A stretch of DNA of 41,700 bases. Source: Bacillota bacterium (GTDB lineage: Bacteria > Bacillota > Clostridia > Christensenellales > Christensenellaceae). Positions 33,566 through 41,700 of the stretch are shown here, piece after piece (within the stretch, counting starts at the first letter, position 1; the number at the start of each line of letters is the position of its first letter). A program made the position numbers and the translations under genes. Location: positions 1-41,700 of the forward strand of contig JAEYKI010000009.1 of the NCBI GenBank assembly GCA_023408315.1, given 5' to 3'. Below the pieces are notes generated by a model. The model made no database searches. It worked only from the letters and a program-made list of their open reading frames with translations, and was not told the origin of the DNA.

Positions 33566-35026
33566 ATGATCAAACCGTCGATTAACGATCTTGGAGGCAT
33601 TCCGGCCGGTTATACCGTTGTTCCGGTGGTGCTGGAGATGCTTTCGGACATCCGCACCCCCATTCAGGTTTTAAAACGGCTGCGGCAAAAAAGCAAGCGC
33701 TGCTGCCTGCTGGAAAGCGTGGAAGGCGGCGAAAAATGGGGGCGCTATTCTTTCCTGGGATTTGATCCGCGCATGGACGTTGTATGCACGGACGGAGTTG
33801 TGCGTATACAAAACGGCGCCACCCGCACGGAGTATACCAAACACCCGGAACAAATCCTACGGGAGATATTAAACGCATACAAACCATACCAGCCGGATTG
33901 GCTTCCTCCTTTTACCGGCGGATTTGTGGGGTATTTTTCCTACGACTATATCAAATACAACGAAAAATCGCTCCATCTGACCCAGAACAATCCGGCAGGG
34001 TACGACGACCTGCACCTCATGCTCTTTGACCGCGTAATTGTGTTTGATCATCTGAGCCAGAAGATCATGATCATTGTAAATATTCAGACAGACAACCTGA
34101 ATGCCAATTATGCGGCTGCGCTGGAAGAACTCCGGGAAGCGGAAAGCGTCATCAGAAGCGAGGCCGAACCTCAGGATGAACCCTCCGGCCTCAAATCCGA
34201 TTTCCGGCCCATGTTTAGCAAAGAGGAATACTGCCGCATGGTGGAGCAGATGAAGCACTACATTTATGAAGGCGATATCTTCCAGGCCGTTCCCTCCAAC
34301 CGGCTGGAAGCCGACTTTGAAGGCAGCCTGCTCAAAGCATACCGCGTGCTGCGCACCATCAACCCCTCCCCCTATATGTTCTATCTGAGCATGGACGACA
34401 TGGAGATCGCGGGCGCATCTCCGGAGACGCTTGTTTCCCTGAAGGACGGCACGCTTTCCACCTTCCCCATTGCCGGAACCTGCCCGCGCGGTAAAACGGC
34501 GGAGGAAGACGAACGCCTGATCCGTGAATTGCTGGCGGACGAAAAAGAGCTAGCGGAGCACAACATGCTGGTAGACCTTGGCCGCAATGACGTGGGCCGC
34601 ATCAGCGAGTTTGGCAGCGTAAAGGTATCCGATTACCAGAAGGTTTTAAAGTTCTCCCATGTGTCCCACATCACGTCCACCGTAACAGGCAAAATCAAAG
34701 AAGGCCTGGGGCCTCTGGACGCTGTCGCGGCAGTGCTGCCCGCGGGAACCCTTTCGGGCGCGCCCAAGATACGCGCGTGCGAGATCATAGACAGCCTGGA
34801 AGGTGTAAAGCGGGGCGTCTACGGCGGCGCAATCGGTTATATCGGTTTTAACGGCAATATGGATATGTGCATTGCCATCCGCATGGCGTGCCGCAAAGGC
34901 GGCAAGGTGTACGTGCAGTCGGGCGGCGGCGTTGTGGCAGACAGCATACCGGAAAAAGAGCACCAGGAAACCCTGAACAAATCCTATGCAATGATAAAAG
35001 CCTTGCAGGCCACGGAGGTGGAATGA
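33566..35026 (+). CDS. trpE: Anthranilate synthase component I
   Basis: 486 residues. The tryptophan-feedback motif LLES is in KRCCLLESVEGGEKWGRYSF, so the enzyme should be inhibited by tryptophan. The chorismate-binding domain has AVPSNRLEADF, ASPETLV, PIAGTCPRG, ELAEHNMLVDLGRND, VSHITSTVTG, GTLSGAPKI and IGYIGFNGNMD. It makes anthranilate from chorismate with ammonia passed from TrpG. GGGAGG lies about eleven bases before the ATG. First gene of the operon; trpG begins at its stop codon. Confidence 0.98.
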   Translation: MIKPSINDLGGIPAGYTVVPVVLEMLSDIRTPIQVLKRLRQKSKRCCLLESVEGGEKWGRYSFLGFDPRMDVVCTDGVVRIQNGATRTEYTKHPEQILREILNAYKPYQPDWLPPFTGGFVGYFSYDYIKYNEKSLHLTQNNPAGYDDLHLMLFDRVIVFDHLSQKIMIIVNIQTDNLNANYAAALEELREAESVIRSEAEPQDEPSGLKSDFRPMFSKEEYCRMVEQMKHYIYEGDIFQAVPSNRLEADFEGSLLKAYRVLRTINPSPYMFYLSMDDMEIAGASPETLVSLKDGTLSTFPIAGTCPRGKTAEEDERLIRELLADEKELAEHNMLVDLGRNDVGRISEFGSVKVSDYQKVLKFSHVSHITSTVTGKIKEGLGPLDAVAAVLPAGTLSGAPKIRACEIIDSLEGVKRGVYGGAIGYIGFNGNMDMCIAIRMACRKGGKVYVQSGGGVVADSIPEKEHQETLNKSYAMIKALQATEVE

Positions 35027-35607
35027 TGATCTTATTAATAGACAATTATGACAGTTTTTCATACAATCTGTACCAACTGGTGGGCATGTTTGAGCCGGAT
35101 ATACAGGTAATCAAGAATGACGAGCTTACAATTGAAGAGATAGAAGCCCTGCGTCCTTCCCAAATCATCATATCCCCCGGCCCGGGAAGGCCTGCGGACG
35201 CGGGTATTTGCGAGGACGCCATCCGTTATTTTAAAGGCAAGCTGCCCATTCTGGGCGTGTGCCTGGGCCACCAGGCCATCTGTGAGGTATTCGGAGCAAC
35301 CGTTACATACGCAAAAGAACTGATGCACGGCAAAACCAGCGCCGTGCACATTGCAAACGGCAGCCCCCTATTCCGCGGCCTGCCCCCCATTCTGCAGGCG
35401 GCGCGCTACCATTCCCTGTGCGCCAAACGGGATACGCTGCCGGACGGCCTGCTGGTAATCGCGGAAGCGGAGGACGGTGAAGTGATGGGCGTAAAAGACG
35501 CGGGAAGCGATACCTACGGCCTGCAGTTCCATCCGGAATCCATCCTGACAAAAGGCGGGCAGACGATCATCCAAAACTTTTTAAAGCTGGGAGGGAGCGC
35601 ATTATGA
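35026..35607 (+). CDS. trpG: Anthranilate synthase component II (glutamine amidotransferase)
   Basis: 193 residues from the ATG at 35026, seven bases after GGAGG; an ATG at 35023 is possible too. MILLIDNYDSFSYNL is the classic start. The catalytic Cys is in LGVCLGHQAI and the His-Glu pair in FHPES. It supplies ammonia to TrpE. In many Firmicutes the protein is shared with folate synthesis (PabA), which could also be so here. It overlaps trpE by one base and trpD by four. Confidence 0.97.
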   Translation: MILLIDNYDSFSYNLYQLVGMFEPDIQVIKNDELTIEEIEALRPSQIIISPGPGRPADAGICEDAIRYFKGKLPILGVCLGHQAICEVFGATVTYAKELMHGKTSAVHIANGSPLFRGLPPILQAARYHSLCAKRDTLPDGLLVIAEAEDGEVMGVKDAGSDTYGLQFHPESILTKGGQTIIQNFLKLGGSAL

Positions 35608-36620
35608 TTAAGCAGGCGATTCACGACCTTTTAAACGGACGGAACCTTTCGCTGGACGCCACCAAGCAGGTGATGTTCCAGATCATGGAAGGCGGGGCGA
35701 CCCCCGCGCAGATCGGTTCCTTTTTAACCGCCATGCGCATGAAGGGTGAAACAATTGAAGAAATAACCGCCTGCGCCATGGTGATGCGGGAGAAATGCCA
35801 GAAATTAATCCCCGGCATGGACGTACTGGACATTGTGGGCACGGGAGGGGACGAACTGAATACCTTTAATATATCCACCGTATCCGCCTTTGTTATTTCG
35901 GCCGGCGGGGTGCCCGTCGCCAAGCATGGAAACCGCAGCGTATCCAGCAAATGCGGCAGCGCCGATCTTCTGGAAGCCCTGGGCGCCAATATCACCCTTT
36001 CAGCTGAGCAGAGCGAGAAGATATTGCACGAGGCGGGCATGTGCTTTATGTTCGCCCCCACCTACCACGCTTCCATGAAATACGCCGCGCCCGTGCGCCG
36101 GGAGCTTGGGGTGCGCACAGTGTTCAATATCCTGGGGCCGCTGGCAAACCCCGCGGGCGCAAATATGCAGCTTTTAGGCGTATACGACGAAAACCTGGTG
36201 GAACCGCTTGCAACCGTGCTTTCCAACCTGGGGGTCAAGCGCGCTATGGTAGTGCACGGCCACGACGGTCTGGATGAAGCCACCCTTTCTGGCACCACAA
36301 CGGTGTGCGAGGTAAACGGCGGCGCCATGAACAGCTTTTTTATCACGCCCGAGCAGCTTGGTTTTGCCCGGTGCAGCCTTGCAGACCTGATTGGCGGGGA
36401 GCCGGGCGAAAATGCCGGAATAGCGCACGCGATACTGGACGGGAAAAAAGGCCCCCAGCGGGACATTGTGATTTTGAATTCCTCCCTTTGCCTGTATATG
36501 GGGCACAGCAACCGCACCCTGCGGGATTGCATCCGCATGGCGGAGGAAATTCTGGACAGCGGGCGCGCCAAACAGCAAATGGAACGATTTGTTCGCCTGA
36601 CAAACGAGGTTGCCCAATGA
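35604..36620 (+). CDS. trpD: Anthranilate phosphoribosyltransferase
   Basis: 338 residues. PRPP-binding motifs DIVGTGGDELNTFNIST and KHGNRSVSSKCGSADLLEALG are intact, as are the anthranilate-site segments FMFAPTYHASMKYAAPVR and LGPLANPAG. It joins anthranilate to PRPP. It overlaps trpG and trpC by four bases each (ATGA), so translation of the three is coupled. Confidence 0.98.
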   Translation: MIKQAIHDLLNGRNLSLDATKQVMFQIMEGGATPAQIGSFLTAMRMKGETIEEITACAMVMREKCQKLIPGMDVLDIVGTGGDELNTFNISTVSAFVISAGGVPVAKHGNRSVSSKCGSADLLEALGANITLSAEQSEKILHEAGMCFMFAPTYHASMKYAAPVRRELGVRTVFNILGPLANPAGANMQLLGVYDENLVEPLATVLSNLGVKRAMVVHGHDGLDEATLSGTTTVCEVNGGAMNSFFITPEQLGFARCSLADLIGGEPGENAGIAHAILDGKKGPQRDIVILNSSLCLYMGHSNRTLRDCIRMAEEILDSGRAKQQMERFVRLTNEVAQ

Positions 36621-37396
36621 TACTGGATACAATCGCAAAAAGCACACGGAAGCGCGTGCAGGAATCTAAAAACATTATAAGCCTGGAAAAAATAAAAAGA
36701 AAAGCAACTCCTTCCCCGCACCCCTTCACTTTTGAGCAGGCGCTGCGCAAAGAGGATATCGCCTTTATCTGCGAAGTAAAGAAAGGCTCGCCTTCCAAAG
36801 GCGTTATCGCGCATGATTTCCCGTATATTAAGATCGCACAGGAGTATGAGCAGGCGGGCGCGGACGCCATCTCCGTTTTAACGGAGCCGGAGTTCTTTCT
36901 TGGGAGTAGCCAATACCTCACAGAAATCAAACAGGCCGTTTCCATCCCCGTACTGCGTAAAGACTTCATGATAGACGAATATCAGATATACGAATCCGCC
37001 TTTATAGGCGCGGACGCCATCCTGCTCATCTGCGCCCTGCTGGATACGCGGCAGATCAAAGAGTATATCCGCATAGCGGACAGCCTGGGGCTCTCCTGCC
37101 TGGTGGAAGCGCATGACGAACATGAAATTGCATCCGCGCTAAAGGCCGGAGCCCGGTTGATTGGCGTGAACAACAGGGACCTGCGCACGTTTGAGGTGAA
37201 CATTCATAATAGCATCCGGCTGCGGGCGCTGGTTCCTCAGAACACCGTGTTCGTATCCGAGAGCGGCATTCATTCGCCGCAGGACGTACAGGCTCTTCGG
37301 CAAAACGGAACAAACGCCGTCCTCATCGGCGAAGCGCTGATGCGCAGCCCGGATAAACAGGCGGAACTGGAAAGGCTGAGGGGCGCAAATGGCTAA
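36617..37396 (+). CDS. trpC: Indole-3-glycerol phosphate synthase
   Basis: 259 residues from the ATG at 36617 that overlaps the trpD stop; the open frame runs further upstream inside trpD but that part is out-of-frame noise. Motifs: FICEVKKGSPSKGVI (catalytic Lys), DAISVLTEPEFFLGS, VLRKDFMIDEYQI, GVNNRDLRTFEV and VSESGIHS. It closes the indole ring. It overlaps trpF by eight bases. Confidence 0.98.
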   Translation: MILDTIAKSTRKRVQESKNIISLEKIKRKATPSPHPFTFEQALRKEDIAFICEVKKGSPSKGVIAHDFPYIKIAQEYEQAGADAISVLTEPEFFLGSSQYLTEIKQAVSIPVLRKDFMIDEYQIYESAFIGADAILLICALLDTRQIKEYIRIADSLGLSCLVEAHDEHEIASALKAGARLIGVNNRDLRTFEVNIHNSIRLRALVPQNTVFVSESGIHSPQDVQALRQNGTNAVLIGEALMRSPDKQAELERLRGANG

Positions 37397-38003
37397 GATT
37401 AAGATATGCGGCATAACGGAGCCCCGCGAGATAGAATACGCAAACGCGTTTGTGCCGGACTACATCGGCTTTGTGTTTGCCCCAAGCAAACGCCAGGTAA
37501 GCCCGCAGGCCGCCCTTTTACTTAAAAATAGCCTGCGCAAAGAGATACAGGCCGTGGGCGTGTTTGTAAATGCAAAGATTGAAACAATCGCGGCCCTGTG
37601 CCGCAACAGCGTAATCGATATTGTACAGCTCCACGGGGAGGAAGACGCGGCTTATTTGCTGGCATTGCGGCAGGCAGTTTCCAATCCAGTAATCCGCTCG
37701 GTGCGCGTACAAACGGAGGCGGACATACAAACGGCCCTCTTACCGGACGCGGATTATATGCTGTTTGACACGTATAAAAAAGGCGTGCCCGGCGGCACGG
37801 GCGAAACGTTCAATTGGAACGTGGCTGCGGGGTTTCCCCGGCCCTTCTTCCTGGCGGGCGGGCTTAACCCGGAAAACCTGCAAGAGGCCATCCGCGCGTG
37901 CAACCCGTATAGCGTAGACGTAAGCAGCGGCGCGGAGACAGAGGGCAAAAAAGACAGAGGAAAAATGCAAAGGCTGATTGAAATAACAAGGAGTGTGAAC
38001 TAA
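37389..38003 (+). CDS. trpF: Phosphoribosylanthranilate isomerase
   Basis: 204 residues. KIKICGITEPREI with the catalytic Cys, IGFVFAPSKRQVSP, VQLHGEED, MLFDTYKKGVPGGTGETFNW (catalytic Asp) and LAGGLNPENL are all present, with VDVSSGAE at the phosphate site. It carries out the Amadori rearrangement before TrpC. It is separate from trpC, not fused, and is followed by trpB after one base. Confidence 0.97.
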   Translation: MAKIKICGITEPREIEYANAFVPDYIGFVFAPSKRQVSPQAALLLKNSLRKEIQAVGVFVNAKIETIAALCRNSVIDIVQLHGEEDAAYLLALRQAVSNPVIRSVRVQTEADIQTALLPDADYMLFDTYKKGVPGGTGETFNWNVAAGFPRPFFLAGGLNPENLQEAIRACNPYSVDVSSGAETEGKKDRGKMQRLIEITRSVN

Positions 38004-38004
38004 A

Positions 38005-39189
38005 ATGCCTAAGGGCAGATATGGACAGCACGGCGGGCAGTATATCCCGGAAACGCTGATGAACGCTGTAATAGAACTGGAAAACGCATACGAACATTAT
38101 AAAAACGACCCTGCATTTTGCGCAGAGCTTACAGACCTGCTGAACAATTACGCGGGCCGCCCTTCCCTGCTGTATTACGCAGAGAAAATGACGCGGGAGC
38201 TTGGGGGCGCAAAAATATACCTGAAGCGCGAAGACCTGAACCACACAGGCTCGCACAAAATAAATAACGTGCTGGGGCAGGCCCTCCTTGCCAAAAAGAT
38301 GGGCAAAACGCGCGTGATTGCAGAAACGGGCGCAGGCCAGCACGGTGTGGCGACTGCCACCGCTGCCGCGCTGATGGGCCTGCAATGCGAGATATTCATG
38401 GGCAAAGAGGACACCCAGCGCCAGGCCCTGAACGTATACCGCATGGAACTGCTGGGCGCGCAGGTGCACACCGTCACCTCGGGCACGCAGACCCTGAAAG
38501 ATGCGGTGAACGAGACCATGCGCGAATGGACGCGCCGGGTAGCGGACACGCATTATGTGCTGGGTTCGGTCATGGGCCCCCACCCCTTCCCCATGATCGT
38601 GCGGGATTTTCAAAGCGTGATCAGCCGGGAGATGCGGCTGCAGATACTTGAAAAAGAAGGCCGCCTCCCAACAGCCGTGCTTGCGTGCGTGGGCGGCGGC
38701 AGCAACGCCATGGGCGCGTTCTATCATTTTATCCCCGATAAAGAGGTCCGACTGATCGGCTGCGAGGCCGCAGGGCTGGGCGTGGAGACGGACAAACACG
38801 CGGCAACAATTGCCAAGGGGACTCCGGGCATTTTCCACGGCATGAAATCCTATTTCTGCCAGGACGAGTTTGGGCAGATCACGCCGGTGTATTCCATTTC
38901 CGCCGGTTTGGATTACCCCGGCATCGGTCCGGAGCATTCGTACCTGCACGATACCGGGCGCGCGGAATACGTGCCCATAACAGACGAGGAAGCAGTGCAG
39001 GCGTTTGAGCGCCTCTCCCGCACGGAAGGGATCATTCCGGCCATAGAATCCGCTCACGCGGTTGCGCACGCAACAAAAATCGCTCCTGGCATGCAAAAAA
39101 ACGACATTCTTGTAATCTGCCTTTCAGGCCGTGGCGACAAGGACGTGGCCGCTATTGCCAGATACAGGGGGAGGAACATCCATGAGTAA
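38005..39189 (+). CDS. trpB: Tryptophan synthase beta chain
   Basis: 394 residues of the standard TrpB1 type. GRYGQHGGQYIPETLM is the typical start. The PLP lysine is in NHTGSHKINN, the catalytic Glu in ETGAGQHGVA, and the phosphate loop in CVGGGSNAMG. It makes tryptophan from indole and serine as an alpha2-beta2 complex with TrpA. AAGGAG precedes the ATG and the end overlaps trpA by eight bases. Confidence 0.98.
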   Translation: MPKGRYGQHGGQYIPETLMNAVIELENAYEHYKNDPAFCAELTDLLNNYAGRPSLLYYAEKMTRELGGAKIYLKREDLNHTGSHKINNVLGQALLAKKMGKTRVIAETGAGQHGVATATAAALMGLQCEIFMGKEDTQRQALNVYRMELLGAQVHTVTSGTQTLKDAVNETMREWTRRVADTHYVLGSVMGPHPFPMIVRDFQSVISREMRLQILEKEGRLPTAVLACVGGGSNAMGAFYHFIPDKEVRLIGCEAAGLGVETDKHAATIAKGTPGIFHGMKSYFCQDEFGQITPVYSISAGLDYPGIGPEHSYLHDTGRAEYVPITDEEAVQAFERLSRTEGIIPAIESAHAVAHATKIAPGMQKNDILVICLSGRGDKDVAAIARYRGRNIHE

Positions 39190-39952
39190 AATAGCAAACG
39201 CGTTTACAAATAAAAAAGCGCTGATCACCTTTCTGACAGCGGGTGACCCCAGCCTTGCAAAAACGGAAGAATACATCCTTGCGATGGCAAACGCCGGGGC
39301 GGATCTGATCGAGATCGGCATCCCCTTCTCCGACCCTATCGCGGAAGGCGAAGTGATTCAGGCTGCAAATATCCGGGCACTTTCCGCAGGTACAACGCTT
39401 CCCCGCATATTTGATACGGTGCGGTCTGTGCGCAAAAAAACAGACGTGCCACTGGTTTTCTTAACGTACGTCAATCCGCTGTTTAAATACGGCTATGAAC
39501 AATTCTTTACCGAATGCCGGGAATCCGGCATAAACGGCGTTATCATCCCGGACCTTCCGTTTGAAGAGCGTGCGGAAATTTCAGACGCCGCCTCCGCAAA
39601 CGGTATAGACCTCATTACGCTAATTGCGCCCACATCCAGTGAGCGCGTCGCAATGCTGGCGCGCGCGGCAAAAGGATTTGTGTACCTGGTATCTTCCATG
39701 GGAGTTACAGGCGTTCGCAATACAATTGAAACGGATATACCCGCCATCGTTTCCGCCATAAAAAAAGAAACGGATACTCCCGTTGCGGTTGGGTTCGGCA
39801 TCTCCACCCCGGAGCAGGCCCGTACGATCGGCGCGTCTGCGGACGGCGTGATTGTGGGCAGCGCGGTTGTGCGCATCATAGAACAGCATGGCACAAATGC
39901 CGCGCAAGCACTTGAAGATTATATGCGTTCCTTAAAAGCCGCCTTAGTCTAA
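39182..39952 (+). CDS. trpA: Tryptophan synthase alpha chain
   Basis: 256 residues from the ATG at 39182, which follows GGGAGG; the open frame extends upstream into trpB but without family likeness. LITFLTAGDPSL, the catalytic Glu in DLIEIGIPFSDPIAEG, the catalytic Asp in GVIIPDLPFEE, YLVSSMGVTG and VGFGISTPEQ are present. It splits indole glycerol phosphate and passes indole to TrpB. It is the last gene of the operon and is followed by a hairpin-rich repeat region. Confidence 0.98.
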   Translation: MSKIANAFTNKKALITFLTAGDPSLAKTEEYILAMANAGADLIEIGIPFSDPIAEGEVIQAANIRALSAGTTLPRIFDTVRSVRKKTDVPLVFLTYVNPLFKYGYEQFFTECRESGINGVIIPDLPFEERAEISDAASANGIDLITLIAPTSSERVAMLARAAKGFVYLVSSMGVTGVRNTIETDIPAIVSAIKKETDTPVAVGFGISTPEQARTIGASADGVIVGSAVVRIIEQHGTNAAQALEDYMRSLKAALV

Positions 39953-40270
39953 ATCTTCCGTGGCTTTGCCCTGTTCCCCACTTCTTTTCTATAGAAAAGA
40001 AGCAAAAGACTTATATGTAAAAATGCCATCTACGATGGCATTTTTGGACTTATCAACATCCATATTGGAGTGCTACCGAATACTGCTTGCCAGAGGCAGG
40101 CTAGCCTTTATATGTTTAAAATACCGCGCAGCGGTATTTTAAACAATGGGATTCCCAAGGGACGATCGTCCCTTGGGCGAGTGCCGGGGTCCCCAAAGTC
40201 TTTGATTTTTTTGGAGGGTGCGCGGAGGCGAGAAGCCTCCAAAAAAAAAACCGCAATATTTGCGATTTTT
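39953..40270. repeat. Cluster of palindromic intergenic repeats (site B)
   Basis: The 318 bases between trpA and the convergent aminotransferase gene hold a row of hairpins and no gene. They are CTTCTTTTCTA/TAGAAAAGAAG (39981-40002), AAAAATGCCATC/GATGGCATTTTT (40019-40045), GTTTAAAATACCGC/GCGGTATTTTAAAC (40114-40144), CCCAAGGGAC/GTCCCTTGGG (40154-40177) and GGAGGC/GCCTCC (40224-40240). The third and fourth, joined by ATTCCC, correspond in reverse orientation to the first two hairpins of site A (17312-17375), with changes that keep pairing. The second can end trpA transcription and, read the other way, that of the aminotransferase. Confidence 0.8.
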
Positions 40271-41443
40271 TTAAAATCTGTTTCCTTGCACTTTTCCTTT
40301 CAAGGTATCCAACCGGCTCAAAACCTCGTTCAGCGTTTCTTCTTTTTTGGCAAAATGGAACCGGATGAAACTGTGTATATCCTGCCTGAAAAAGCTGGAG
40401 CCAGGTACAGCGGCAACGCCCACCTCCCGCGCCATCCATTCGCAAAACGCGAGATCATTCTGTACCCCAAACGCGGAAACATCCACCATCACGTAATACG
40501 CGCCTTGCGGAACGGAATACGGAAGGCCCAAGCCAGCCAGCCCGTTTAAAAACAGGTCCTTCTTTTTTGTATAGATTTTCATAAGTTCTGTGTAATAAGC
40601 ATCTTTAAAATTCAGCGCAACCACTGCGGCTTCCTGCAACGGTGCAGCCGCGCCCACGGTTAAAAAGTCGTGCACCTTGCGCGCCGCATGGGTCACCCGC
40701 GCGCCTGCTATGATATACCCAAGCCGCCAGCCCGTGATGGAATATGTTTTGGACAGCGAACCGCAGGAGACCGTGCGTTCAAGCATGCCGGGCAGTGAAG
40801 CCATATATATATGCTTATGGGGCTCATATACAATGTGTTCGTACACCTCGTCCGTCACCACAAACGCATCGTATTTTTCCGCCAAAAACGCGATTGTTTT
40901 AAGTTCCTCCAGGGTAAACACCTTGCCCGATGGGTTGGACGGGTTGCATAAAATGAGCGCTTTGGGCTTTTGCATAAAGGCCTTTTCCAGTTCATTTGCG
41001 TCAAACGTATATTCCGGCGGCTTTAAGTGCACATAAACCGGCTCCGCTCCCGAAAGGATCGCGTCCGCCGCGTAATTTTCGTAAAAAGGAGAAAAAACAA
41101 TCACCTTGTCTCCGGGGTTGCAAACCGTCATCATGGCGGCCATCATGGCCTCCGTACTGCCGCAGGTCACCACAATCTGCGTTTCCGGGTCAATGGGCAT
41201 CCCCATAAAATGCGACTGTTTGCGGGCCAGCGCTTCCCTGAAATTCTGCGCGCCCCAGGTAACGGAATACTGGTGCCTGTCTCCCTGCGCGGCGGCTGCC
41301 AGCGCGCTTTTCAATTCTGCCGGAGGGTCAAAATCCGGAAATCCCTGTGAAAGATTGACAGCGCCGTATTCATTTGCAATTCTGGTCATGCGGCGTATAA
41401 CGGAATCCGTAAAAAAACCGGTTCGTTGGCTGAGTGCAGGCAT
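40271..41443 (-). CDS. Class I/II PLP-dependent aminotransferase
   Basis: 390 residues from the ATG at 41443, with AAAGGGGAT upstream; the in-frame ATG at 41476 would add 11 unlike residues. NLSQGFPDFDPP, QYSVTWGAQNFREAL, NPSNPSGKVF, VVTDEVYEHIVY and the Schiff-base Lys in CGSLSKTYSITGWRLGY are those of the aspartate/aromatic/methionine aminotransferase group (fold type I). The closest types act on aromatic amino acids, methionine or kynurenine, but substrate cannot be fixed from motifs. It faces the trp operon tail to tail and need not be linked to it. Confidence 0.9.
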   Translation of the reverse strand: MPALSQRTGFFTDSVIRRMTRIANEYGAVNLSQGFPDFDPPAELKSALAAAAQGDRHQYSVTWGAQNFREALARKQSHFMGMPIDPETQIVVTCGSTEAMMAAMMTVCNPGDKVIVFSPFYENYAADAILSGAEPVYVHLKPPEYTFDANELEKAFMQKPKALILCNPSNPSGKVFTLEELKTIAFLAEKYDAFVVTDEVYEHIVYEPHKHIYMASLPGMLERTVSCGSLSKTYSITGWRLGYIIAGARVTHAARKVHDFLTVGAAAPLQEAAVVALNFKDAYYTELMKIYTKKKDLFLNGLAGLGLPYSVPQGAYYVMVDVSAFGVQNDLAFCEWMAREVGVAAVPGSSFFRQDIHSFIRFHFAKKEETLNEVLSRLDTLKGKVQGNRF

Positions 41444-41533
41444 ACTGTATCCCCTTTTGCTGTTATTTATTTTCATCCATTGTATCCGGCTTGCCCCTTT
41501 CAGTCAATCCCGCGTATTACCGGGCCATTTTCT

Positions 41534-41700
41534 TCACAGCACATAGAACAGCAGCACATAATAAACCAGCATCAGGGCAGCGCCAAGGGGCACGCCCAGT
41601 TTGGCCCACTCCTTGCTTTTAATCTTTAAAATACCGGCTGAAACAATGTTGGGAATGTTTCCGGGAATCAGCATGCCTCCGCTGATCAAAAGCCCCATTA
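41534..41700 (-). CDS. DUF1646-family membrane protein, C-terminal end (cut by window edge)
   Basis: The reverse strand is open from the window edge to a TGA at 41534. It reads LLISGGMLIPGNIPNIVSAG, then LKIKSKEWAKLGVPLGA and a last hydrophobic segment ending LLFYVL. I recognise this as the conserved C-terminus of the DUF1646 family of putative cation/organic-acid transporters. About 54 residues are visible. Function is unknown beyond a membrane transporter-like protein. It is on the same strand as, and 90 bases upstream of, the aminotransferase gene. Confidence 0.75.
   Translation of the reverse strand, partial: MGLLISGGMLIPGNIPNIVSAGILKIKSKEWAKLGVPLGAALMLVYYVLLFYVL

Noticed and set aside
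36305..36616. Upstream extension of the trpC frame inside trpD
   Set aside because: The extension is out of frame with trpD and has no likeness to TrpC; the ATG at 36617 overlaps the trpD stop in the usual ATGA manner.
37864..39096. A 410-residue open frame on the minus strand opposite trpF/trpB
   Set aside because: It is the shadow of trpB, which is fully recognisable; the antisense product has a composition unlike a real protein.
40250..40275. The A-run near 40241-40250 as a terminator for trpA
   Set aside because: On the plus strand the stem GGAGGC/GCCTCC is followed by A, not T; on the minus strand the T-run comes before the stem. It is not a standard terminator in either direction.

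Overview
The window looks like a chromosomal piece of a mid-GC anaerobic member of the Clostridia (Firmicutes). The evidence is strong AGGAGG-type ribosome binding sites, occasional TTG/GTG starts, a tryptophan T-box leader, YesM/YesN-type sensor-regulator genes, PdxR-PdxST vitamin B6 control, and a reductive pyrimidine pathway that seems to run on ferredoxin. The Ala/Ser/Pro-rich linkers after the lipoboxes would suit a Christensenella-like or Oscillospira-like bacterium, but I cannot fix the genus. I see no tRNA, rRNA, CRISPR array, prophage or insertion sequence.

Layout. (1) 1-8631, minus strand: a sugar-uptake and sensing locus. It has the start of L-fucose isomerase (cut by the window edge), an RbsABC-type sugar ABC transporter, and a three-gene sensor of membrane-anchored sugar-binding protein, histidine kinase and AraC-type response regulator. 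(2) 8837-12647, minus: a PfkB sugar kinase, a fucose mutarotase (FucU), a PHP phosphoesterase and glycerol dehydrogenase, several followed by clear terminators. (3) 12799-17281: an XdhC-type maturation factor with an unusual domain order, cytidine deaminase and PdxR on minus; divergently, pdxS-pdxT on plus. (4) 17282-17528: a patch of palindromic intergenic repeats. (5) 17529-29511, minus: a pyrimidine catabolism and uptake operon plus its likely PucR-type regulator. (6) 29762-31633, plus: lipA-lplA. (7) 31643-32986, minus: an NlpC/P60 cell-wall hydrolase. (8) 33160-39952, plus: a complete trpEGDCFBA operon behind a T-box. (9) 39953-40270: a second patch of the same repeats. (10) 40271-41700, minus: a class I aminotransferase and the end of a DUF1646 membrane protein.

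How the pyrimidine operon works: an ABC importer (one ATPase, two different permeases, one lipoprotein) would bring in a pyrimidine or derivative. A dihydropyrimidine dehydrogenase lacking FAD and NAD(P)H domains reduces the base, dihydropyrimidinase opens the ring, and an M20 amidohydrolase releases beta-alanine. A class III aminotransferase and an iron alcohol dehydrogenase could then give malonate semialdehyde and 3-hydroxypropionate, freeing the last nitrogen. The nearby cytidine deaminase could feed it.

Most unusual points: the importer's binding protein is circularly permuted relative to the NMT1/THI5-like family; the operon leader has a terminator hairpin whose 5' arm is repeated downstream, as in attenuators; and two convergent intergenic regions share multi-hairpin repeats with compensatory base changes.
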